Positions 1 through 8,684 of a stretch of DNA of 64,000 nucleotides are shown piece by piece. Position 1 is the first letter of the stretch. Each line of letters begins with the position of its first letter. Source of the DNA: Edolisoma coerulescens (lineage: Eukaryota; Chordata; Aves; Passeriformes; Campephagidae); the NCBI GenBank assembly GCA_013397115.1, contig VWZW01001243.1:816855-880854 (forward strand), written 5' to 3'. The notes beneath the pieces are model-generated. The model had not been told where the DNA came from and ran no database searches. It saw nothing but the letters and a program-made list of their open reading frames with translations. Both the position numbers and the translations under genes were made by a program.

Positions 1-2163
1 CCAGGTGCCAAGACTGTATTTGTTCATCTTTTCATCAGCAAAGTGGGGCAGGGCCCTGGCTGCCTGAGCTGTGCAATACATGGACAAGAGCTCAGTGAAG
101 CCCTTGGTGCTGATGGGGCAGCAGATGTGCTCAGAGCTGATCGGGCTTGGGAGGGAGGCTGTCTGGCAGGTACCAAGCACCTGGTCACCAGGCTGACAGG
201 GAACTCAGCACGTTCTGCAGCTGGATCACATGGGAACATCCCAGGCAGCATTATTCTTTCAGAATTGAACCTCAGAATTACATTATGGTTTCCCCAAAGA
301 GGCAGCTCAGCATTAACAACTTGCCCCAGGAGACAGGCAAGGAGCACGTGTCTGCTACAGCAGCCCTGAGAATCAGCTATGAAAAGAGTGAAGTGATATC
401 ACACACACTGCCAGGAAAACCCTGCATCTCGACCCGCTGTGCCAGCGGGGTAAAGGCAGCAACCAACAGTAAAACGTGGAAACCTCACAACCTCTCTCCT
501 GGCTTCAGAGGCATCACAAAGAAATGTATGCAAAGGAATGTATGCAAAACACAGATCCCACATCTCTTCTTTTTAATATGCTTGCCTATAATATGAAGGT
601 AAGCCTATCTGTACGGATTATCCAGTGACTAAGTTGAACAGCTGAACCATAGGTTTTACAGCTCAGCAGTGGGCTGGGGTTACAGGTCCCTGCCCAGTGC
701 CCTCTGTACCATTCACACAGGGCTCTGGCTTGTATCTGGACTCAGGCAGTCAGGGCTGCACAAGGGCAGGCCATTCATCCCAGCCTCAAAGACGCTGTCT
801 GTCTGGCAGGGCACGCAGCACTGCTCCAAGCAGCTCTGTTGTCCCCTTGTTCTTGGATGGGAAGCAAAGCCCAGCAGAAACACCCCCATCCTTACCCAGA
901 AAAATGAACCAGCAATTCTAGTACTGGGGCCTTTTCATCTGAACAAGCCAAATCATGCTAAGGAGCCATAAAAAACAGAAGTCCTTGGAAATTATAAGGA
1001 GAAAAATCGAAAAGAAAAAAGTGACATGATGTACTAAAATGGACTGATTCTTGTATTCTTGGTCATATGCTCAGACTCTTGGATTATCATTAAAAAGAAA
1101 CTTTTCCTATGAAATCTTTGTACTCCAAGCAATCTAACAAGTGGAAAAGACTGTCAATAGGAAAATTTAATCCTATTTAATCTATTGCAGTAGGACACTC
1201 ATTTACTGGTTTTCCATCATTATCAGATCAAGATCATTACCAGATAAACTTTTTTCCTTAGAAGTCTTAAATCTTTAAAAATTAAAGATATTTCCTTCCC
1301 CCAGGCCTTGTCCCACTACTTTGACACAACTGGCAAGACTAATGTGGAAGGAAAGGGCTTTCTGCTACACCAGCTCCAGCACTTGGCAAAAGCTGTAATT
1401 CAAAAACATTAAAAGCTAAACTGGGAGAGTAGTTTTGTCAGACAACCCCAGGACCTGGTTTGTGAGACTTTTTTTTGCTATTTTACTACAAGATGCTGCT
1501 GTTAGAACAGAATCCACAGTGCTTTTGTTAGTTTTTTTATGGACACCTCTAATCTATGATCAACAGAAAGGCTAGAAGTCTTTTTTACAAAGTCCATGGG
1601 GAACAGCCACATCTCCTTCCCCTTAAAAAAGGGAAGAGAAAGAAAAGACAAGCAGCTAGCAACAGAAAAGTCTATGTTGTGGCTGATTCAAAATACTTAC
1701 TCAGCTTTGGTGTTTTTCACTTTTAAAAGCACTTAGCCCTTAATGGGTTTGCCTCTTGGCTGACAGAATTTCATTCCTCCTTTCAAAAGCTCGCACATGC
1801 CACTCCCAAGGGATTCAGTGGAAGTGGGGCATGCATGGCTGCCAAGAGTAACCCATGGACAAGAAGAGCAAGTAGGAGAAATCATTTTCTCACAGCCTTG
1901 GTAAGTGCTCCAGGCTGTCCTGTCATCGTGGGTATGAAAATGAGAGGGCAGAAGCAAATTCAGGGCTGCCTCTGACCTTTGGGTCAGAGACCCAGGGTGT
2001 TTAACTCTAGCAATAATCTAAATAACTTCAAAAAGCAAATCTTCCTGCATTTTTTTGTGTGCTTCATCCTGATTCTCTAGCCAATGCTGTTCTTCAAAAT
2101 AAAAATCAGATGACTGAACATAATTTTTTTTCTAGAAAAAGAGTCATAATCTGCCACACCCAC
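1..2163 (-). other. ITPRID2 intron 4, incomplete at window edge
   Basis: The intron begins with donor GTGGGT at 2163. I looked on the minus strand for the expected continuation (an Asn-His-Leu-His-like block, then KERRLQF) and did not find it, so the acceptor lies below base 1. Open frames at 24-347 on both strands are compositionally plausible but show no family motif and are treated as chance. The stretch holds a 14-bp tandem at 523-550 and is otherwise featureless to the eye. Confidence 0.6.
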
Positions 2164-5100
2164 CTTCGGCTCCCAGGGATAAGTCATCTTCAAAACTTCC
2201 TCCATTTCTCACCAGCATGCCTGAAAACATACAGTTAGCAGTTCAACAACTACAATGCTCCAATATTTTCCTTCCAGCAGCTTATCTAAAGATATTAGCA
2301 AGACACTTCATTCGATACAAGAAATAACCAGACTTTATTTACAATCCCTGCATTACTCATGCAGTTAAAATGCACTAAGAAGCAAGAAGCTACATTTCAG
2401 AACACAGCAAAACTATTTTGAAAGAGAACAACTACAACACTGCTTTAATTTTGTGCTCAGAAACACCCCGAAGTCAAAGTGCAAGCAAATTAACTGCAAG
2501 TGGGAACCTGGAGGTACCACTCAGCACATCTGCACCTTCTGCTGCTGCGTTATCTACCCTCCAGACATCTTACCAGGGGAATCCAGAGTCTGAGTCCGGC
2601 TGGGTCATTCCCCTCTCACCTTCCTATACCAGGTTAGGAGCTGAAGTGAAGACTCCAGGCACAGCAAGTAATTCTTCTTCACCCTGTCACTACCTGCACA
2701 TTCCCACTGTACTTTGAACTTTAGTATTCAGACCTGCTCGGATAGTAAAATTTTCAGGTGTGGTAACCACAGTTATTAGAGGCAGAGACTGCCTAATGCT
2801 CACGAGCTGGGAGACAAAATCACCTCCCTGTTTTGCACATTTGGGATTTTTTTTAGACCTTAAGATCTCCAGAAAGACTTATTCAGGTTCCTTCCCCCTC
2901 CTCCAGTTTCTTGGGCACAACTGCTCCGCTGTGAGAATAACCCTGCAACGCTGACCTGGCTGTGGTTTGTACTGCTACTAAAGAGACGAGGTCTCACATG
3001 AATGTCCTCGAAAACAGTCTCCAGCAAAAGAGATTTCAGGAGGTAAAGCCCTTCCTTACCCTTCAACAGAGGATTGCTTTGCTCATCCAGGGAGGCTCCC
3101 AGAGGCGTTCTGAAACCACAGAAGAGATTAACACTACTTAAAAACTTGCTGCTTCATGTCCGTCTTTACAGCATGTAACAAGCTTGTGATAGCAGCAGTT
3201 GTCCCTCCCTCCCTCCTTGCCTCCCTCCACCCCCAGAAAGCACAAACATCTGACGACTGGCACTAACTTCCTAAACAATCCCCAGCCCTCTAAATAAATA
3301 CACCTTGCAGAGAAAAACAACAAAACATAATAACTGCAAAGCTCAAACACCTTAAGGGGCAGCAGCCCCCGCTGAGGAAAATCATGGACTTCTCAGCAAA
3401 AGACTCAGAAAAAACAAGTATGAGTTTTTGAAGGAATTAATTCAATCTCATTTATTCAGGAAAAACTGTTGCCATTTTTCTTCACCTTTAAAACTTCTTG
3501 GAGAGAGGGGTGAAAGTTGTATTTGGTGATCAGGAAGAATCAAGATAAAAATCTTGACAGCTATGTTAGCTGTCACTTGCCAGTTCTGATACTTTATAGA
3601 CTCTTCACACTAATTCTCTTTTGGATGATCCCTCCTATTGCTGTTGCCTGAAGGGCAGGGGATTTGCCGAATCTCATGGTGCTCAAAAGGAGCAGCAGAA
3701 GCCTCACAAATGACAAGTCCAATCCCACTCTGGGTTCACACTGTATTTGTTAACACTAGCTAGCTGTTTCCACATCTTGTCTCTCAGACATGTTTAACCA
3801 AAGCCTTGTCACTTCTAAGTAGCATAGCATTAACTTTCAAAGCTCAAAACAAATTCAGAAATATAATACACATAAAGAAGGGGAAAGCAGATGATTTATG
3901 TACCTACACTATGCATGTTTCATTTGGATTTTTAATTAGACAAACACATAAACCTGCCCAAAGACCTGAAAGTAAACAGCGCTCTGATACAGTATTTATT
4001 TTGGTGCCATGGCCAAATTAAGCAAGGAAAGTTTGCATCTGCTTTCTAACAGACCTTGCACTTCACCTTATTTTTCTTTCCCCTCTGAAAAGAGCTCACT
4101 CTCTCCAGATGCAGCCTGCTGATACGGAGCAAGCTCACTTCAACACGCCTTTTGCAAAGCAAAGCAAAGCAAAGCACGGTGGGACTCCAAGGCAAACAGC
4201 CAGAGCATCCAGGTGCATTAGCACGTTTCAGGTGACAGGACAGACTCTGCCGAGGCTCAGATCTGTATTTCCGTGTGTCTGTCCAGTCAGAGTCTGAAAA
4301 ATCTTAGCCTATACTATCTAAACCTGTCACGCTACAAGAAGCCGTGTGTTCTGAGGTAATAACTATGCTGGTTGTTTACTCCCTGGCTCTGATGGGTGCG
4401 CTCCCAGCCCTCTCCCTCTCCTTCCCTGGTGGCTACTCCCATGCCTCTGTGTTTTCGATGTAGAAACTTGCTGGCATTGACTTTGACAGCCAAGGTCAGT
4501 GCTGCATGCAGTGACTGGCAGAAAGCAGTAAAAGCATCTACCAAAGCTGGCATTTTCCTTTAGAAATTAAGTCTGTCACCACTATAGCACATTAGTAGCT
4601 ACCACAAAAGCATCCTTGTCAACCACCCCTTGCTGCCCTGCCTGCACTGCTGCACACAGCTGCCATACACCCCCTGCCTTTGAAAAACTTGCTCTTAAGA
4701 ACTAGACAAAAAATGAGCTTAAATAAGGGACAAGCACCACACAAAAATCCTTTCAGACAACAGCATGGATAGCTCTGCCTTTCTGCACCAGGCTGTTTTT
4801 CACCAGCAAGGCCCACAGCTCTGTCTCGGAGCAGCCCTGCGCACTTGGGAATGTTTGGGCTGGGGGACCCTTCCACTTGCTGTGCCCTCGGGATGGGGTC
4901 TCCCTGCCATATGCAGCCTCAAGGCTTCCTCTCATCCCAGAGCTTTGTTGTGCTCAGCTACCAGTTGTGCTCGCGTGGTCTTTTGGAACAGGACAAGGGT
5001 TTTGCATTGTGCTGTGGAAGTGTTTAAACCTCAGCTTTTAAAACCTTAACTGGGCAGAAGCCATGTTTATTTTAAAGTTGAGGCAAAAAATCTCTTCTTT

Positions 5101-8100
5101 CTGAGGCATTTAAAGAACTCACTTCCTGCGTATCTACAGGAGATGGCTCCTAGATACCTCCCACATCCCTTGTATTACTGGCAGAGTTTAAATATATTCA
5201 ATCAAAATAATACACGTCATTATAAGAGTTGACAAAAATTTCTTTTTATCTATCAGTGTAATACAAACACTCGCGTTTCAACTTTTATGAGCTTTCTTAT
5301 TATTTCACAATGCCTTTTCAAAGTACTGGAGAGAGAGCAAAAGAGGCCTTTCTCAAAGACATGTGATTCCCAAAACGTGAATGAACCAGAGACTTTGAGT
5401 AACATCTGTCATTTTTTATGCCCCCTTAATTCTTATCACAGTATGATAAATACTTGCTTTTTTTTCTTTTGGAGTTTGCTGATAGTTGTTTCTTTATAAA
5501 AAACCCCAAACAACAAAATGTGTGTCTACCAAGGTACATAGCATGGGATATTAGGAACCCTCTTCTCCTCCAAACCAGATGTGAAACAGAGATGCCAAGT
5601 AATAAGAGCCCCAAAGCAGTAACATAAATATCAAAGGACAGCTAGTAATTCTTTTTATCCATATTAGAACACTATTGATGCTTTTAGAAACAAACAAAGG
5701 AATAAATCTTATAAGCAGATCTATTTATGCAGTGGGTTGATATTAAGGTTTTTTGTGCTGCTGCCAACTCAAACCAGAAAATGAGATTTTAAAAGTGCCA
5801 ATTTTCTTCTGATTCCACAAACACGCACAGAAACTCAGACAAAATGTGAAGGACTGCTTTTAGAAAACATGTAACAGAGAAAATATTGCATTTCACTAAC
5901 TGAATCTTCATTTGTAGTAATGGCTACATGGTAACTTGTTATGTAGCTAACTTGTAAGAATAAGGTTGTGCCATGAACCAGAAATAGAAGCTCGGTTTGT
6001 GTATGCCCACACTTTGTAGCAATCAAAAAAAGCTCAGCAGCAAAACCAGTGTTGTTAAACAAGTAAGAATCTTTAGGGAGGACAACTTACAAATTGTAAA
6101 TTTCACAACTGTTATTTTTAAACAAAACACTGTAGTATCTGCAGGGCTATTCTGTCCTGTCTTAATGCTGTCCTCTTTTCCTATGTACATTGCTATCAAG
6201 AGACAATCAGTTCAAGGTTTCTATACACCCAATCATTTATAACACTGCTAAGTGAATGATCACTTTGCTACACATACAACTGCTTGCATGTATATTAGGC
6301 ACAAAAAATTAAACTATTCTGCGGTTTAAAACACAAGGAACTGTGCAGCCCTTCACAAGCAGCTGGGATTGCACCTCCCAGACATGAACTGTACATGCTG
6401 GCACCCTGCACACCATAGACCAGAGGCTAACTCCTGCCTGAATAGCATTGTTTAGGAAATCTTTTTTAAAAAAATCTTTCTGAGGGGAACACAAGATTCC
6501 TCTGAAAAAATTTACAATAGTAAATAGCTGTACTTTAAAAGGCTTCTCTGGAAGGAGCACAACAGGTTTCACAAACATGCATTACCTAAATTTGCATTTC
6601 TGTTTTAGCAAAACAGTCAACTTGTGCTTTATTTGCTATTTGTAAAACAAGATTCCCGTATTTTGGGAAACAAACACATTCCACAGAAATGTGTGGTGCC
6701 AGTTTTAACAGTAGGTAGTTACCAAAGCACGGGTATGAAACTGCAAGCTATGTGTTATTACTCAAGACTTTTGGCCATCTATTAGATGTTCGTGTTGTCC
6801 GTGTGCAGCGTTGTGCTATTCCTTAAATTCTATACAGAAATAGGAAGGACCACGGGCCAGGGAAGGTTCTAGACAGAAATCCTGCAGATTTAGACATAGC
6901 GGCACTTCAGCATTAGGAAGAACATCTTCCCCGAGGGCCTCTTCCCCCTCCAGTCCTTACATTTTTTGCCCTCCTGGCTCAAAAAATACTTCTAAGAAAG
7001 CCCAGAATTCATAATACTGATTTTTAAGGATATAGTTTGGTAGACCAACAGGACACCAGATTTGAGGTGAAGTCAGAAAAATCTTCTCCCTTTCTGGCAT
7101 TTTGGAAGGATGGTCTGTCAGGACTGAATGGTATATTTCAGGGATTAGTACGATTTCGAGCCTGTAGCTGCCAACACCCTATCCAAGGCACAGCCTGTAA
7201 AGACCTGAAGAAAACTATATGAAAGATCCTGTAGCTATGAAACAACCCACACTTCACAGAGTGAACTCAGTCAGCTGCTTACTGGATCAAAAGATCATAA
7301 AGGCCCAGCTAATCTCAGTAGTAAATTCTTGCCTTAACGTAGCTGATCTCAAAAGCAGAAAGAAACCAGAAATATCAAATAGCCGAGGTCTTGAAATGTC
7401 CTTGCTAGCTACTGGAAAGCTAATTGTTAGCTTCTCCCCATCAATTCTGCCTCCAAGGGTTGTTAGGACTGAATGGAGAAAAAGACAAGACAAAAGCAGC
7501 TGCTACTGATGTAGCATTTGTGCTTTTATATAACTGAGGATGAAGAAAAAGTAATTCCATCAGCCTGTTCCAAACACCAAGGATTAGTTTGCAATGGTAA
7601 TAGAAATACAGAATATACATACCATGCCTCAAGTTAAGGATAGAGGACATTAAGAGACTCAGGTAAATCAAGTTAGTCTAAACTGTGCCATCACTCCTGA
7701 AAGCCCGTAAGCACAGAGGCCGTGCCGCGGAAGAACCATTTCTTTTAATCTGCACCAAAAACCAGGCAAGGAAACAGTGGAAGCTTTAAACTGGAGTCTC
7801 TCGGTGACAACCACTGCAGCTTCCAAAGTAATACTGCCTACTTTACCCTCAGCTGAGTTCCTCCCCCGCGGCTGAAAGCCTTCAGGCTCATTAATGAGAC
7901 GCCAAGGAGAGAAGCGGTGCCGAACGCCAGCTCCGCTGTGGCCAAGCGGACTCGCGGCGCTGCTCCCGGCGCAGGCGGCCGGAGGCAGAGCCCCGCCGGA
8001 GGCAGAGCCCGCGCAGCGCCGAGGGGCGGCCGTGCCAGCGCCGGTGCCCGCTCCGCTCCCCGGCCATGCCCGCCGGGGCTGCCTCTCTTCCGCGCCGCGG

Positions 8101-8515
8101 GCACTGCCCGGCCCCGCTGCCGCAGCGACCCGCCGGCGGGAGCACCCACCTGCAGTCCTTCAGCCATATCGCGATCTTCTCGTTGGGAACGCTGTGACAG
8201 CCTGAGGGGCAGAGCAGGAGAGAGAAGCCCACAGTCAGTAACAGCGAGGCCGCCCCGCCGGGGTCCCGGTGGCCCGCGGGCTGCCGCCCCCCGGCACTGA
8301 CCTGCTCCTGCGGCCAGCGGCAGTTCTCCGCCGCCGAGACCCTCCTCCTCCTCTTCCTCCTCTTCTTCCTCCTCCTCCTCCTCCTCGCCGCGGGCCAGCG
8401 ACGCTGCCGAGAAATCCTCCGCTTCCGACGCCTGCCAGGAGTCGCGGCTCTTGGCCCAGGCCTTCCTCTTCTGGGTCGCCCCTTGCCACTCCTCCGCCGC
8501 CGGGGGCTGCTCCAT
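1..8515 (-). CDS. ITPRID2: ITPRID2 (SSFA2/KRAP), 5' part of a split gene: exons 1-4, continues past base 1
   Basis: This is the gene model. The coding segments are complement 8515-8302, 8201-8150, 3109-3060 and 2220-2164 (214, 52, 50 and 57 nt). They join with phases 1, 2, 1 and 1 and encode 124 residues plus one base. Seen in the joined protein: KRKAWAK (16-22), SWQASE (26-31), Glu15 (44-58), VPNEKIAIWLKDCR (76-89), TPLGASLDEQS (90-100) and VRNGGSFEDDLSLGAE (109-124). I recognise this order from vertebrate ITPRID2; the comparison is from memory. Family knowledge: the protein is a large cytoplasmic, actin-associated partner of IP3 receptors that positions and licenses them for calcium release. 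Its receptor-binding domain begins after these exons. I could not find the next exon, expected to start with Ala then an Asn-His-Leu-His-like block, in 1-2163, so it probably lies below base 1. The paralogues ITPRID1 and TESPA1 are less likely because the N-terminal blocks fit ITPRID2. Confidence 0.93.
523..550. repeat. Two-copy 14-bp tandem containing ATGCAAA
   Basis: AATGTATGCAAAGG at 523-536 is followed at once by AATGTATGCAAAAC at 537-550, with 12 of 14 positions identical. Each copy carries ATGCAAA, seven of eight bases of the octamer bound by POU factors. It lies in ITPRID2 intron 4. Confidence 0.8.
2164..2220 (-). CDS. ITPRID2: ITPRID2 coding exon 4 (residues 106-125)
   Basis: The exon is 57 nt, from acceptor TTTTCAG (2222-2221) to donor G|GTGGGT (2164/2163). 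It enters and leaves in phase 1. It completes Gly106 and encodes MLVRNGGSFEDDLSLGAE, then the first G of a codon that would become Ala if the next exon begins with C. The acidic GSFEDDLSLGAE block matches the remembered ITPRID2 sequence. A GTGAGA hexamer just inside the exon, over the Val-Arg codons, resembles a donor site but using it would remove the conserved block. Confidence 0.92.
2221..3059 (-). other. ITPRID2 intron 3 (839 nt)
   Basis: The intron starts GTAAGG and ends TGTTTTCAG, both good consensus matches. Nothing else is recognised inside it. Open frames on either strand here show no family resemblance. Confidence 0.85.
3060..3109 (-). CDS. ITPRID2: ITPRID2 coding exon 3 (residues 89-106)
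   Basis: The exon is 50 nt, from acceptor TTTCAG (3111-3110) to donor G|GTAAGG (3060/3059). It completes the Arg codon begun in exon 2, encodes TPLGASLDEQSNPLLK and leaves one G. The phase-2 entry matches the phase-2 exit of exon 2 exactly. The TPLGASLDEQ block follows IWLKDCR directly in the known protein, which supports the join across a 5-kb intron. Confidence 0.93.
3203..3234 (-). other. Possible G-quadruplex on the minus strand
   Basis: On the plus strand, C-runs of three or more occur at 3203, 3207, 3211, 3223 and 3230. On the minus strand, the transcribed sense of ITPRID2 intron 2, this gives five G-runs of at least three bases. One loop of nine bases weakens the motif. It lies only about 95 bases into the intron from exon 3. 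Confidence 0.5.
3540..3575. repeat. Two abutting perfect stem-loops
   Basis: TCAAGAT/ATCTTGA (7-bp arms, AAAA loop, 3540-3557) shares its last three bases with TGACAGCT/AGCTGTCA (8-bp arms, 5-base loop, 3555-3575). It lies in ITPRID2 intron 2. Confidence 0.7.
4156..4175. repeat. Microsatellite (AAAGC)4
   Basis: There are four exact copies of AAAGC within ITPRID2 intron 2, flanked by GC before and ACGG after. Confidence 0.95.
8150..8201 (-). CDS. ITPRID2: ITPRID2 coding exon 2 (residues 72-89, split codons at both ends)
   Basis: The exon is 52 nt, from acceptor TCAG at 8203-8202 to donor AG|GTGGGT at 8150/8149. It enters in phase 1 and leaves in phase 2. It encodes Cys-His-Ser, then VPNEKIAIWLKDC, then the first two bases of an Arg codon completed by exon 3. 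The NEKIAIWLKDC block is the strongest single family signature in the window. The Cys-His-Ser segment appears to add about two residues relative to the human junction, by memory. Confidence 0.93.
8202..8301 (-). other. ITPRID2 intron 1 (100 nt)
   Basis: This very short GC-rich intron starts GTCAGT and ends CCCCTCAG after a pyrimidine-rich run. A near-ideal branch site, TTACTGAC on the minus strand with its A at 8235, lies 33 nt before the acceptor. No in-frame stop interrupts the exon 1 frame through the intron, so retention would run into a shifted reading frame rather than terminate at once. Confidence 0.85.
8302..8515 (-). CDS. ITPRID2: ITPRID2 coding exon 1 (residues 1-71)
   Basis: The exon runs from ATG at 8515-8513 to a donor reading CAG|GTCAGT at 8302/8301. 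It leaves one base (phase 1). The start is chosen because the protein opens with Met-Glu-Gln-Pro-Pro and reaches KRKAWAK at residue 16, about where the remembered human protein reaches its equivalent block. Upstream the frame is open but low-complexity and runs into the assembly gap. The ATG context has G at +4 but C at -3, so it is only moderate. The second half of the exon is dominated by a 15-residue glutamate run, followed by a Gly/Leu/Ala-rich tail. The exon is very GC-rich and sits inside the CpG island. Confidence 0.9.
8342..8386 (-). repeat. Glutamate-coding GAG/GAA trinucleotide run in ITPRID2 exon 1
   Basis: Fifteen consecutive Glu codons encode residues 44-58. Most are GAG, with three GAA interruptions. 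The remembered human protein has a shorter, Asp-interrupted acidic stretch here. The tract is likely to vary in length between species and perhaps between individuals. GAA interruptions usually slow repeat slippage. Confidence 0.9.
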
Positions 8516-8627
8516 CGGGGCGGCGGCGCCGGCGGGGGCTTCACGCCGGGAGGCGAGTGCCGGAGAGAGCCAGCCTGCCGGGCGAGCGGAGATGTGCCGT
8601 CCGTCCGGCTGCCCGTCCGCCCGTCCG

Positions 8628-8684
8628 NNNNNNNNNNNNNNNNNNNNNNNNNNNNNNNNNNNNNNNNNNNNNNNNNNNNNNNNN
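8628..8684. other. Assembly gap (57 Ns) in the ITPRID2 leader/promoter
   Basis: Fifty-seven consecutive Ns begin 113 bases upstream of the ITPRID2 ATG. The left flank is a run of CCGT/CCGC-like units (about 8599-8627), a sequence type that often stalls sequencing. The true missing length is unknown. Open frames that run through the Ns are artefacts. Confidence 0.98.

Larger units (their letters stand above)
3110..8149 (-). other. ITPRID2 intron 2 (about 5.0 kb)
   Basis: The intron is bounded by GTGGGT at 8149 and a pyrimidine-poor acceptor, GTTTCAG, ending at 3110. The 8149-7860 end still lies in the CpG island; the rest is AT-leaning. It contains a paired stem-loop at 3540-3575, a (AAAGC)4 run at 4156-4175 and a C-rich possible quadruplex at 3203-3234. 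I saw no other recognisable exon. Open frames in it lack Met starts with family resemblance and look random. Confidence 0.85.

Noticed and set aside
6850..6980. Stretch with a TTAGGAAGAACATCTTC-like segment resembling part of CR1
   Set aside because: The similarity covers under 20 bases, and neither neighbouring side matches the CR1 tail.
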